Positions 1-18,900 of a stretch of DNA of 64,000 nt are shown here, in pieces. The first letter of the stretch is position 1. Every line of letters begins with the position of its first letter. The notes under the pieces were generated by a model. It ran no database searches. It saw nothing but the letters and a program-made list of their open reading frames with translations, and was not told the DNA's origin. The position numbers and the translations under genes were made by a program. Origin of the DNA: Xiphias gladius (lineage: Eukaryota > Chordata > Actinopteri > Istiophoriformes > Xiphiidae); NCBI RefSeq assembly GCF_016859285.1, contig NC_053417.1, forward strand, positions 23,641,206-23,705,205, given 5' to 3'.

Positions 1-108
1 CTGAAACGACAGTGAGTTGCATTAATGTTAACTCACTGTCATTAATGAGATGGTTAATTGCATTTTAAAATATATATAAAATAATGTGCAGTGACATTAA
101 ATATCAAC

Positions 109-1693
109 CTTATTTAACTTATATAGATCCAAAATCTTCCTCTCCACATGAGGAATCTTCAGGGCACATCCCTGCAAATCCCAAAATTTGGCAATCTGGT
201 CCAAGAAGTTGAGCTTAACTCTGGTCTGTGCCTGGAAAAAGGAATAAAAAAAATGACAGCGGTCAGCTACAAATAAATTAAAGTCAAGGAAATCAACCGA
301 GACATGGAATTCAAGGCATTCAAGGAAAACCAAGACAATAACTAAAGACATATAATATGAACAGACTGATATTTACCTGTGAACACAGGGTGGTGTGGCA
401 TATTATTCAAAATAAATAAATAAATAAATGCACTTTAAGTCAATTTTTTTTAGTTATTTTACAGTTTTACAGTTATTCTAATCATCAGCCAATTTGCAAT
501 CCCTCCTTGGTTACATATCATTATTACAAGGCATTTACAAGGCATTTACTGAACATCACTGTTCTTTGCTCCGTAATTGTTATTATGGGTGTAGCCTGCA
601 TAGGGCTAGAAATAACGTTAACACCGCAAAAAAATGTAAATTAAATGTGCAAATTTAGAGTACAAGAACACAAATGTAGATATAGTAAAACAATCACTGG
701 TATAATCTGACTAACAAAACTCACCTCCAGTTCATTGAGCCTCTGGATCCGAGGAACAAAGTGAAGTCTGTCCACATCGCATGCAAACGGAGGCTGCCAA
801 CCCTGAACAGCAACAAAAATACACATGATGGCACATGAAGGACATTATAACATATAGCCTAGATAGTTTGATAATGATTTTCATTCTTGCATTGATAAGT
901 GATGTTGCCAAGTGTCTTTGTTTTTCATTTCAAGAGTGTCCACTTGTGACAACCTTTTTTTCAAAGCATGGATCCAAATTTCATAAATTTTCATAGTATT
1001 TAACCCATATTTACCCATGACTTATCTGAAATTAGGTAGACAAGCAAAGCATACGACTAGATGGTTGCGGGTTTTTGAACTGATGTTAGAATCAAGTTTG
1101 GCAGAAAACCAAGGCCTGCTGATACTGACAGAAGTGAGCAGTGAGTGAGCAGAGTGTGATCCTTTCCAGTTTATAGCTCAACACTTCACTCGATATTTGT
1201 GTCAATACCACACGCGGCCTAGCATGTACAATGACAAAACCCTATCAAACAAGCAGCAGAAACCCAAATCTTGTTTTAAGTCGGTAGCCAACATACCCCA
1301 GTGGCACACAAAATGGCCAGATGGAAGACTCACTCACCAGCCCAGCTTACCACAAAGCCAACATGGAGGACAACACCCTACAACACAGGCTTATACATGA
1401 ACATGGCTCATCTACAAGAGACAAGAGATCATAATGACGTGCAACACAACTGCAATGTTGGGTAATGTGACGGGTTAAACCACAACTTCAAAAGTCACCT
1501 CTAGTTATTAGGCAAGAATAGGGATCTTGGTAATTAAATAACCCAGTGTATTCTTGACTCAAGCATGGGGCAATTTATTTGACACTTCAACATAAAAGGG
1601 AATATAACGATTATTTAGCCTGGCTCATGAGATAAATACAGGCTGCTTCAGTTATTCATTAGAAAATTTCAGTTTGACCGAGAAGTGATGGAT

Positions 1694-1744
<51 letters not shown>

Positions 1745-2441
1745 GTACACTGACTGACCCAACTGGTCATGATGCTCTTCAACAAATAATCCATAATTAA
1801 CTGCAGGGCTGGCAGGACATTGAAGGACAAAAAGGAAGACGTGCTAAAATTCATGTTTATCTTATCATTATATCACCACAATATTCTACGCAGTCGAATA
1901 GCTTCCGCATAGCCACCTATGTCAAAGCCGTGTGCTAAATTATGACAGGTTGAGCTTTTAGCTGTTAGTTAGCACACCAGCCAAGTGGCTCAATGACCGA
2001 CCCACCGGGGTTTTGTTGACACACGTTGAACCACGACTATAATCAACTTTTAACACACCGACACATCTTTATTTCTACCACCGAGCTCAAAGTCGACCCA
2101 AAAAGAGCACGGCGTAAATAATCACAAACGAGAGCTAGCTAGCTAGCTATGGCAGCACAAAGAATGAACATAGCCGTGTATCCGCCATATTGAACAGTCC
2201 CTTTAAATCCACACGTCTATCTACAACCGTTTTAACGGTCAACTAATTCAGCATCCGCGTCGGTTTTATCAGCTTATATCGAACTCACCGGAGGCGGGCG
2301 GACTTTGCAAATGCCAGTTTTTTCGGCGATGGGACGGATCTTATTAATGAAGGCAAAAGGATCTCCAAATTCTTCCCAGCTGGGCTCGAAGACCGGGCAC
2401 TCCGGAGGAGGCTTGAACTCGTCCGGCCGAGGCTGGCTCAT
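109..2441 (-). CDS. kdm5b: Lysine-specific demethylase 5B, N-terminal exons only (partial)
   Basis: This is the 5' end of a KDM5/JARID1 gene; the family removes methyl groups from histone H3 lysine 4 in the nucleus. Three coding exons are visible, all phase 0: 2441-2289 (51 codons), 802-725 (26 codons) and 231-109 (41 codons), each with AG/GT borders. Exon 1 encodes the JmjN domain ([15 protein letters not shown]). Exons 2 and 3 lead into the ARID domain ([46 protein letters not shown]). The CDVD and KIPHVERK wording fits KDM5B better than my memory of KDM5A or KDM5C. The start ATG is the first in the exon and gives a short N-terminus ([10 protein letters not shown]) before the conserved block. 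Exon 2 opens with Gly where KDM5 proteins I recall have Asp. The JmjC, PHD and zinc-finger parts lie beyond the left edge. Paralogue a or b cannot be told. Confidence 0.9.
1696..1741. repeat. (AC)n microsatellite in kdm5b intron 1
   Basis: About 23 uninterrupted AC units lie in the intron between kdm5b coding exons 1 and 2. Nothing suggests a function. Confidence 0.97.
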
Positions 2442-2898
2442 CGCTTCGGACAGACCCGGTGGAGGTTCGGACAGGACGGGTCACTACTTCCAAAAAAAAA
2501 AAAACAAAAAAAAAAGTGTCGAGGTGATGCGGTTCGCCCGGAGTGTTTTCCTTTTTTTTGGAAAAAAAAAGCCCGTTTGTTCACCGTCAGACTCGATGGT
2601 AGTCAGTCGACATCAACACCAGAGGAGGCAACACACACAACCACACACAAAACACACACACGTACACACACTCACACACACTCGCTCACACTCGCTCACA
2701 CATCCACGCACAGTGAGCAGAATGTTCCAAGGCACTGAGCACGTCCGCTCGAAAAACTAGACACCACGCAGTTCTTATTAATGCCTGCGAGATTTTTCAG
2801 TTTCCATAGTGTTTGGTGTTCAGTCGACTTCTTAATACGTAACCAGAGCTAAATATGGCTTCCATTTTTCTCACTGTTGTCTTATGATAAATAAGTTG

Positions 2899-2901
<3 letters not shown>

Positions 2902-2970
<69 letters not shown>
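2902..2970. repeat. (AT)n microsatellite
   Basis: A run of about 35 pure AT units followed by a T-rich tail. It lies roughly 450 bases upstream of the kdm5b start codon. Confidence 0.97.
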
Positions 2971-2982
<12 letters not shown>

Positions 2983-3084
2983 ATTTTTTTTTTAATTATA
3001 CCCCATGTTATATAAAAACATAATATTTCACATTTTAATTCTTAATGTTCTCATAGCTTCAAACTGCAAATCTATACCTCTCCT

Positions 3085-4270
3085 GCAAGGCTGGATTAAC
3101 AACTGGGCAACTGCTCAGGGGCCCCTGAAGCCCAAGATTCAATTGTGTCTGTCTGTCCCTTATTGTTTTTATGTGATGTAATTCTGTTTGTCTTGCCTTG
3201 AGTTTTTAGGAGAGGTCTTTGTATAAGCTTCCAGCCTCCTACCTCTCCCGCACAAGGTCTTGTTTACTTTGGTTTAATGTATATCTGACTATGTGCTGTA
3301 GGTAAAAGTGTGTTTGTATATCTGTGAGTGTATTTCGATAATAATTGTACCTTTTGTTTATGTACAAACACATAAAACAAAGTAAAATATATCATTTGGG
3401 TCTACATAATTGGAATAGTCACAAATTAGTTTGACATTTTCACCTTTGAAGCACAGTATCATCCCTGACAGCTCCTCCATCTTCCATGTCGTGAGCCTGG
3501 TCTTGAAGACGGATTCAATGTCAAAATCTAGCTTTATTTCAGTTTTTATTGAGCTCTTTTCCCCCTGCTTGTCAGGTAATTAAGTAAGGTAGTATTAATC
3601 CATAATCATTTCAGCTCTGGAGTTCCGGTTGGTTTCTGGGTGCCTGGTGAAATAATGAAACTGCCACGTAGAGTGGAGGTCAATACGGGCCCGACAACAA
3701 ATTTTTGCCCCGGGGCCCACCTAAGCAGTTAATACAACCATGCATTCTATATGAAGACGTCATATAATCAAGTTTTTATTTTTCATTTTCTCAAAGCTTC
3801 AAAATGCAAGCCCCTTGCAAGACTGGACTATCAACCAGATGCCCAGGGGTCTCAAATGCCCCAGGTTTACTACACATAATTTTAGTCTACATAATTTGAT
3901 TAAATAGAAATTTGTACCACGGAATTACATTATCAACTATGTTGGTTCTTCCATCCTCCACTTGCAGCCCCAATTTTATAGAGGGACCATGTGCCAAAAT
4001 TTTGTTTCAAGACCTTTTTTATTTTAGCTTATATTGAGCTAATTTGTTGTACAGTTTTTTGTTTTTTTTTATCAATTCGCTTCTATTATTTCTGTGTGTT
4101 CAGTAATTAGTACAGTACTGTAAGGCTGACACCAACATTTATTTTCATTATGAATACAGTTATTTTCTTTAATAACTGATCGATTGTTCAGTTTATAAAA
4201 TGTAAAGGGGTCAACAACAAATTTTTGCCCCATGGGCTCCTAGGAGGTTAAACTGGCCCTGCTCTCAGGG
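3085..4270. repeat. Decayed dispersed repeat with GGGGCCC caps
   Basis: Two related ends occur here: a block around 3090-3135 with CTCAGGGGCCCCTGAAG and blocks at 3690-3725 and 4205-4260 that share ACAACAAATTTTTGCCCC next to a GGGCCC or GGGCTCC motif. Similar GGGCCC-rich caps recur near 57.5 and 59.5 kb. I read this as one or two old copies of a dispersed element. No coding sequence is seen between 2.76 and 4.27 kb. Confidence 0.45.
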
Positions 4271-4284
4271 CATTGGATTTAGCC

Positions 4285-4560
4285 AAATTACCTGCGCCAA
4301 GGAGGTTATGTGATCATCCGTTTCTGTTTGTTTGTTTGTTTGTTTGTCAGCAGGATTATACAGAGACTACTGAACAGATTTGCGCCGAATTTGGTGGAGG
4401 GATGGGGCATGGGCCAGGGAAGAACCCGTTGCATGGGTTGGGGCAGATCTGGATCATTTGCTATAAATCTGAATTTTTTTCTCTGAAGTCTGGTGTACGT
4501 TGTTTGACATTGGTCTTGGCGGAGGTCTGCGCTCTGCTAAGTGCATTTTCTTGTTCACTG
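4285..4560 (+). repeat. Common dispersed repeat (GCCAAGGAGGTTATG ... GGCGGAGGTCTGCGCTC)
   Basis: The block starts with GCGCCAAGGAGGTTATGTG, contains a TTTG microsatellite, then ACTGAACAGATTTGCGCC and GGCCAGGGAAGAACCC, and ends with TTGGCGGAGGTCTGCGCTCT. I know this string as a very abundant non-coding repeat in fish genomes. An open frame of 98 codons across it is incidental. Confidence 0.65.
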
Positions 4561-4794
4561 TTGAACTGATGAGAGATGGGGCTTCCCTGGTGACTAAATG
4601 TGCAGCCATTATTCTACAGCCAGATGTAATTGATAAATTAATAAAAAAAAATTAATAATAATTAGACCTAGGGCTATAGTTTATACTCACAAAGTCTGAA
4701 TTGGGGTTTATTAGAATGGTGATTACTTTTCAGACCCTAAACCTCAAAATTCAAAGTGTCATATGGTTGATAAATACATGAGCACTTCAACTGG

Positions 4795-5175
4795 TGGAAA
4801 GTAACTAAGTACACTTACTGTATTTAAGTATAATTTTGGAGTACTAGTACATTTGTCTATTTCCTGCGACCTAATACTTCTACTCCATACAGTACTCCAT
4901 TTGATTATTTTTTTGATTCATTTGATACTAGATAGCCTACTCTGCAGATTCATAATTCACAATAATACAAAATATAATCAATATACACATTAATGCATCA
5001 ATAATTATAATACAATACGAGTTATTCTGAAACAGGCCATTCTGCATAGCAAGTATATCTTAATACTAATACTTTTACTAAAGTAAAATTTTGAATGCTT
5101 GGCTTTTACGTGTAGCAGAGCACGTCCACATTGTGGTTTTACTAATTTTACTTAAATAAAAGACCTGAGCACTTC
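4795..5175. repeat. Dispersed repeat with AAGTAC / TACTTAAGT motifs
   Basis: The stretch holds repeated AAGTAC, TACTTAAG and TTTTACTAAAGTAAAA motifs and ends ACTTAAATAAAAGACCTGAGC. Related stretches recur near 14.1, 30.85, 31.85, 43.6, 46.3-46.7 and 57.15 kb, so this is a repeat family with at least seven members in the window. Confidence 0.55.
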
Positions 5176-5639
5176 TTCCAACACTGAACATTTCCACGTT
5201 TAAAGCAGGAGAGAGGCTGCAGGCGATTGTCGCGGTGCCTGCCCCTCAGACTGCGGCCTGAAATCTTAGAAAGACATCGTCCAGTGTAGCGGTTCTTGAC
5301 ACTTTCCACTTCATCACTGGCCCTGCAATAAACGGCCTCTAACAGTCAACAACACTGCAGAGACTCCCTCGCAGTCGCTTCATTGAGAGACAGTAAATTG
5401 TAATCCGTGCAACAATTCCCTTCTTTGTAGGGAGTCTTGTGTTTACACTTGCGCGGATGAATATGTTCAGGTGACACCTTCGCGGCCACCGGGACTCGTT
5501 GTTTAAATAGCCAGTGTGTGCGGTTTGATTGGATGATGCCCACAAACGTTTTGTAACGTCTGCGACCGGCAGATTCTTATCCATCACACAGTATCGCCGG
5601 GGGGGGCGTCGGATCGGTCCCAGGGTTATTCTGCGGCAC

Positions 5640-6035
5640 AACAGACGAGCCCAAACGCACGGTCGTAGAGAACTGTCTTCGGGGACAGCGAGACCAAGGA
5701 GTCCTGCAACAGATGGCCTGGCCCCCACGGAGTCCTGATCTGAGCATCTTGGGAGTCAGCCTGGGGTCACATGACAGAAGACAGGCGACACTGTGGCAAG
5801 TTCTCCAAGTGGCTCGAAGCAACCCGCTTGCCAAGTACCTTGAGAAACTGTGCTTGATATCGATCTTTCTTTCCTGTCTACTGCAGTGTGTATGAAGTCA
5901 ATACAAAAAGCATTAAGCAATAAATAGAATCTATTCATGGCATTACATACATATGCAAAGAAGGTGACAGTGAAAAGAGGCTGCTCTCTGCATCAAGACA
6001 ATGAGCCGAAGTATACCTCAAAACCCACCATGACC
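5640..6035 (+). pseudogene. Scrambled Tc1/mariner-type transposase relic
   Basis: Translation around 5710 reads QQMAWPPRSPDLSIL, matching the second catalytic-Asp region of Tc1-like transposases (SPDLNPIE), followed by a LEKL.. tail near 5840. At about 5985-6010 a second piece reads HQDNEPKYTSK, matching the first-Asp region (DNDPKH). The two pieces are in the reverse of their normal order, so the element has been rearranged as well as mutated. No ITRs were found. Other open frames in 5.34-5.94 kb are shadows of this relic. Confidence 0.45.
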
Positions 6036-6555
6036 TAAAACATGTCCATATAACACAACACAGCTCAGCAGCACCACAATCTGCAGCCTCTATCTACCTA
6101 TAAATGTATATAAATACACACTGTGCACAATATATACATATATATATATAATGTATACACAGTATGAATTGATGTTACTGCTGACTTTATTGTTGATGAT
6201 GCATATCAAATTTTAGAGATTTGATGGCAGTACTTTATGATGTCGCTCCTGCATCAGCGCTGCCTTAAAATAAGTCTGGGACACTATACTGAATTAAGTG
6301 TACTTAGAGGTCTGTTATTGGGGTCTAATTGGCCCCAAACGTAAGTAATGCAACTATGCAGATGACCCCGAACAATGACAAAGTAAATATGAACAAAACA
6401 CAAGCGTTCATTTTGTATTTTTGGAAGGTTTCATTTTACTTCATTATTTTATCAAAAGAGTATTATTGTTAGCTCGTTTGCACATTTGTCATAAGGTCAC
6501 TGGGCATGTTTGCCTTTATTCAGTAGTATACAGTGGAGAGGCAGACAGGAAATGT

Positions 6556-6558
<3 letters not shown>

Positions 6559-6588
<30 letters not shown>
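6559..6588. repeat. (GA)n microsatellite
   Basis: About 15 GA units, 3' of the alpha-tubulin gene. Confidence 0.95.
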
Positions 6589-6589
<1 letters not shown>

Positions 6590-6715
6590 GGGGTTGACAT
6601 GCAACAAAGATCCCTGGCTGGATGTTAAATGTAGGTGTGGTGGTTATGTGGTATCGTCTCAGACCACTGGGCCACTGTGTCTCTAACAAGTTTCACAAAC
6701 AATATGCACAGACAG

Positions 6716-6721
6716 TTTATT
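6716..6721 (-). terminator. Candidate poly(A) signal of the alpha-tubulin gene
   Basis: The plus strand reads TTTATT, giving AATAAA on the minus strand about 180 bases past the tubulin stop codon. It is the first AATAAA downstream. No cDNA evidence is available. Confidence 0.5.
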
Positions 6722-6899
6722 TCGCAGCGCGATTCAAATACAACCCGGAGTGGCTTGTCTTCTTCTCCTAAAGCTGACATTATAAAAACAAGGCAGTAAG
6801 AAAGACCGTCAAGTTGGTTAACTCTAGCTTAGAAGATACAAGATAAAGTATTGCCTCAGAACAGGAAAAAAAAATCATTGTTATGCAGCCTCACAAGGC

Positions 6900-13471
<6,572 letters not shown>

Positions 13472-13636
13472 TTGCTCTAGATGATATGAGCAGTTGGTTT
13501 TGGTGCAGAATATTCTGAGTTTATTGTGTGTCAGCAAGGCTCCAGACAGACTGTGTATTTCCTGTGCAGTGTCCCGGGACGAGTAAAGTGTCTCCGCCAA
13601 CACAGCGCTGCTCTGTCCCGCCCGCTGCCAGCCGCC

Positions 13637-13644
13637 CTTTATAG
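13637..13644 (-). promoter_or_regulatory. TATA box of the alpha-tubulin gene
   Basis: The minus strand reads CTGCAGCTATAAAGGGCGGC, with TATAAA at 13643-13638. Transcription would start about 30 bases further on, near 13610, giving a leader of roughly 140 bases before the ATG-only exon. The surrounding sequence is GC-rich. Confidence 0.7.
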
Positions 13645-14079
13645 CTGCAGACAGGCTCACCGGTCTGTCTGTCTGACAGTGACGGCGTCTGTCTGCGTGT
13701 TTCAGGCTTCAGAAGACCGAGGAGGGTGTAGGTTGGTGGAGGGAGGGAAGGGCGGATGATGACTTTTCTCCCACACGAAACCAGCTCTCCCTCAAAATGT
13801 TGTTTTAGTCTCTTTGTGTTTGCTTGTTGTTACTTGCAGGTAGATTGAATTGTCATTTTTCACACCATTATTCCGATTTTTTCCACCAGACTCAGTTCAT
13901 CATTATTGTCCCACCGATTATTTCACAACTGTCCAACAGCTGTTCTAACTCACTACTATAAAATCATACAGTTTGAGAAATTTGATCATTTGTTCCAGCA
14001 ACGAGAGTAGGAATGAATACTCCGATTCTTTATTTAATACAACGTTAAGCTGCTTCATTACCAGTAACAGTCTTGCATT

Positions 14080-14300
14080 TAGAATCCTACTAAATTAGGA
14101 TTACTAGAGGTTTTACTAAAGTAAAATTGCAGAAGTAATATCAGCAAAATGTACTTAAGTATCAAAAGTAAAATCGCTCATTGCGCAGTAAAATGGCCCG
14201 TGGGACTGCTATATTATCATCTCTCACATTATCAAATTATAAATACTGATGCATAAACTCAAAAGTAGCATTTTCTTGTTGTAGCTGGTCGAGTTAGTTA
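14080..14300. repeat. Dispersed repeat with TACTAAAGTAAA / TACTTAAGTA motifs
   Basis: Same family as 4.8-5.2 kb: TTTTACTAAAGTAAAATTG, AATGTACTTAAGTATCAAAA and GTAAAAT runs. The rest of 13.8-15.1 kb shows no gene I can support. Confidence 0.5.
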
Positions 14301-15114
14301 TAAATACTTCACATACGGATAGTTGAATCCAACGGTTCCCAGCCTGGGGGCCAGACCCCTTAAAAGGGCCACAAGATGGTTAAGGAGCCAGGAAGGATTT
14401 CTAACTTTTCTCTAATCTTTGCCTTTTTTTTGTAAAGTGTCGGATAATTTCCCATTTTTGGGCCTCAAATTGTCGTTTACATGAAACCACCAGATGGGAA
14501 AGGTCTCTCTGGCGGACCGGACCTGACAACTAATAGGCATCTGAAAAGTGACAGTGGGCCTCAGCTAGACACTGTTGTGTTACGAGACATCACAAGACAC
14601 GGAGTTTGGAAATCACATCATCATACTCTTTAACATTTTGTAGTGTTTTATATACTAATGCATATAAAACACTACAACACTATTTAATGCATAATACTAT
14701 GCTAATAGTAGTAGTAGTAATCAAAGACCCAATACAGCTATCACAAAATTCTTACCTTTATTAAAATAGACACGTTGGATGGTTGGATAGTGAAACCAGT
14801 AATTTGGTGGCATGCGGACATTAAGTTTTTACTATTTCCTTATGCTAAAAATGGACAGATTAAGTTGTGCGGTGATAAAAATGGATGCATCTAACTTGTA
14901 CAGTTTAGTGAATATGAGGACTTAAACTGCTTGGAATGGCTGGAACGGTTCCTCCCATTTGCTCTGTGGATGTGAACCGTGAGTTTTCTTGGTGGAGATG
15001 CCACTTACTCAGCTGATGACGTGTGAAGCCAGTAAACGGCATATTTCCAGCACTTAGCAGGGGTTTAGATGTACCAAAGATAAAATGTGTCAGTTCTCAG
15101 TGCGTTTATTCATT

Positions 15115-15120
15115 TTCCAG
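15115..15120 (-). terminator. Candidate poly(A) signal of klhl12
   Basis: The plus strand TTTATT gives AATAAA on the minus strand about 875 bases past the klhl12 stop codon. Other signals may be used; this is only the clearest match before the tubulin promoter. Confidence 0.3.
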
Positions 15121-15994
15121 GCAACAGTGAGGTTAGGACTTTGTGTCCTACATGGACATGTCCAAATTTATAAGCTGAGAGAGGAAGGAGGAAAGAAAAA
15201 AAAAAAAAAAAAAAAATCACATGCACCTCATACTTTCTATGATTTTTCAATCTTGCCAAATTGAGGAACAAAATACTCAAGAATCAACTGGTACAATTCA
15301 GTCATTTTCTAAAACAATATTCATCCCTAAATATAGATTCTGAGAGCAACAGTAAGTATTAAACCTTTTGTAATAAAGTGACTGGAATCTAAAAGCACTG
15401 TGTACAGGAAGAATTACAAAAAGGGGTTGAATTATTGACCCATTAATGACCTTGCAAATGCCAAAATGATTACACTCAATAGTAGGCCAATGTACTATAA
15501 CTATCATCAAAGTCAAATGAGAGGCAACACGAATGTTCACTCTTCGATATAGGCCAAAGTCATAAGGCATATAGCAGCAACTGGAGTCTAACTGTGCTCC
15601 AACTTTTTTATGTTTTCTTACGATGAGTAGAAATATATTGCACTTTGAAGACAAACTGAAAAAATAATCTCACAGGTAACGACAGCAACAAGTACCACCG
15701 ACGAGAGTCATGCAAGTGGTGATGGGCTCCTTGGAGGCCTCTTTTTGAGGTGAAGTCGACCACGGTGAAGCTGAATCTCTGTTGCACGGTCTAAGTGGCG
15801 AAGGGTTAACCATCCAGTGGAGGTGACGGCCCAAACTGCGGCACTCTTTTTTTTTTTTTTTTGAGAGAACCTATTTGTATACCGGCGAACAAACATCTCC
15901 CTTTGTGGCTCCATTGTAGTGGCATTTTTAGAAAAGTCTAGCTGCCTGTCCTCCTGCCTGCCTTTCCGCTTGTGGCTCTTGTTCTCGGCGAAGA

Positions 15995-18900
15995 TCACTT
16001 TTCTCTCAGAACGCAGACGCCTGCGTCGCACCGCTGTGTCGCCATCGAAGTAACAACCTCCCAGGAGTCGATGACCGGATCATAACATTCGATACTGCTG
16101 AGAAGTGAGTTCCCATCATATCTATAGAGAGACATGAGACAAGCAGAGAGGAACTGAGAGCTTGAACCGCAACAACAGACACTGTTCCACGCTGTAATGT
16201 TGAGCAGGGTTACGCTGCTAAACTGTGAATTACCTGCAGCAGCTTGCTGTACCAGCTCGACACAAGCTCAATCAAAAGTTATATTAGGTGTTATGCTGAA
16301 ACTAGTTAGGTGTCACACTGCAACTGTCTCATTGCAGTTGTACCTAAAGTGCAACTATCAGACTGCAAACATTTAACAGAAACACTGCAGTGACTCGTCT
16401 ACAGTTTCCAGCTACGTGATAACAGGAAGATAAACTTTGCTAATTTAACATCATCAAACAGATGCATTGCCTAAGAATGAGCATTTGACCACACTTGTAA
16501 ATCATCTCCATAGCTCTATTTACTCTTAAACCACGTAAACACACAAAATGGAACTTCAAGTTTCAAATATTTTATACTAAAGTGAATACAAGCCCACTGC
16601 TGACTGAGGGGTAGGGAAGGATGATCTAAAAGATGCCTTGGAAAAGGTCGATAGGTTATATATAGCCATCTAAAATTATATTTTGGTTTCTCTTTACTTA
16701 TTACCTGATCACCTATCGCCACAGAAAAATCTACTACTATTTGATCGTCTAGGGCCTCTAGCAAGTTTTACCTGTTGATCAACTTGATGCTGCATGCTAA
16801 CGTTTATTTGGTAAGACCAAAAACACACCTGCATTAAAAAAAATAAAATAAATAAAAAATAAAAAAGGTAAGCGGTTGCGTTGGTGAGGACGTGTTGCTT
16901 CAGGTACTGGTGAGACACTGAAATACGATCTGAGAATTCCAGTAACGACAACAGATCCACGAGTTTGAAGGATTATCAGATGTCAAAACACTGCACAATA
17001 ATGTATTATACTATGAAATGGGATTTGGAAAAGATTCTGGAAAGTTATCAGAAGACATTTTTACTTTCAGCGCAACCACCGTGAGGTAAACAGTCGAAAT
17101 ATGTTGTTCCTGTTACAAAGTAATTTACCAGGAATGTGCGCCTGCATGTATTTAGCCAACGTAGCATCTTGCCAGACGACTGCTTTACGGCCATGCCTCA
17201 TTCAAATGAGTGAAGGGGCTGCGCAGGGCTCAGGTTGGTTCTGAGCACGGCTTGAAAGACGGGATATGAACACATTGATTGTAACTGACAGTATGTGTGG
17301 CTACGCTGACTGTTTTATTTGGTGCAACCACAATCCCTACAATGACTTACTGAAAATCTGTTCAATCTAACCTACACTTAAAACGATAGGTTTGGATTTT
17401 TTTTTCAAGTTTATTGCAATACAGTGCTCACATGTCATATGTAAATGAAGAGAGTTTGCTATAATAGTGCCTCCTCTCCATACCGGTCCTCCTGGTCCAT
17501 AGTACTTGTATGCAGAAATGCATTCTGAAGTTAAGTGAAACTTAATATGAAGCTTCTGCAGTCTGAGTTAGCCAAATCAAGTGAGTGTCTTCCAAAGTTA
17601 GTCTTTTTTTGTGCAAAATTCCCTGTTTGTGTTCCACTGGCCAGGGTTTCCAGCTGAGCCACGGTGGAAGGATACGTTCTGTTAGTTGAATTGCCAGGAC
17701 CAAACTCTGGCATTAAACCTGCTGAAGCTTCAGATTAGCTTTGGCTAAACTTCAGGATGCAGCTTTGCACAGAACCAGGCCTGTGGATTTCGTCCTGTCC
17801 TTTTTCTTACAGGGTAGTCATCCTAACAAGACCAGTGTGGAGAGGAGGAGTAATTACGGCGGCATAGAAACTTCTCACCATACAGTACATGTGGCATGTG
17901 AGTGTTGTGTTAAGATGAACCTTAAAAAAAATAAAAAATAAAAACAGACCTATCCTTTAAAGCCACTGCCACAGAAAGGAGGACATTAGGACACCCTCTC
18001 TTACCCGGCGATGGCGTAAAGACGTCCTCGGAGAACGGTTGCTCCTACGTAACATCGAGGAGTAGTCATACTGGCTACGGTGGTCCAATAGTCTGTTCTG
18101 ATGTTGTAGACCTCAACGGAGTCCAGGTGTGAAACACCATCAAAGCCTCCCACTACATAGATGTGGTCATTGAGTAAAGCCACACCAGCCCCTGAAAACA
18201 GAATAAAGGTCTCAGCTAAACAGTAGCCCACGCAGTTAGCTGTGATCTTCCGCTTTTCTGTTTCTGTTGTCTCACCTACCTGACCGCTTGGTGGCCATGG
18301 GTGTAACACTTGTCCAGTGGCCTGTGTGGGGGTCGTACCGCTCCACTGAATTCAGGATGTTTAGTCCATCGTATCCACCTATGGGCAGATGTTAGGGATA
18401 CGACAAGTTCAGAGCTGTGACGCCCGATCCATTAGTCGAGCAACAGAAAAATAATTGGCAATAATCTTAAATAACGATTAATAGTTTAAGTTGTTTTTCA
18501 AGCAAGAATGCCAAACATTCCCTAGGTCCAGGTTCACCGTTGCTGGGGTTTCTGCTTTTCTTTTTGTCTTATGTGACAGTAAATTCATCTTAACCCTCAG
18601 ACAACAATGTTGGGCAACTTTCACTATTTTCTGACACTAAGTAAACCCAATGATTAACAGATTAAGCGAGAACATAGCGGTCAGATTCGTTGATAATGTA
18701 AATAATTGATACTGCAGCCCTAGACAAGTTTGCTACATTTTGTCAATATGAACTAGAGCCGAAATAGTTAATAGTCAGTTACTGTACTGGATCGAATATG
18801 GGTTGACGTTTTTTTTCCGAGAATTACGTTAAGTGGGAGTCGTCTTGTATTCGAGGTCTAGACAATTATTTGTTCACAACATCAGATATTCTTTTTGAAT

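Noticed and set aside
2305-2760. 151-codon plus-strand open frame
   Set aside because: It is the antisense of kdm5b exon 1 and its leader, with lysine and threonine/histidine runs from poly-A and CA repeats.
5339-5728. 129-codon minus-strand frame and its overlapping neighbours
   Set aside because: They overlap a transposase relic, lack splice-supported partners, and show no domain that I recognise.
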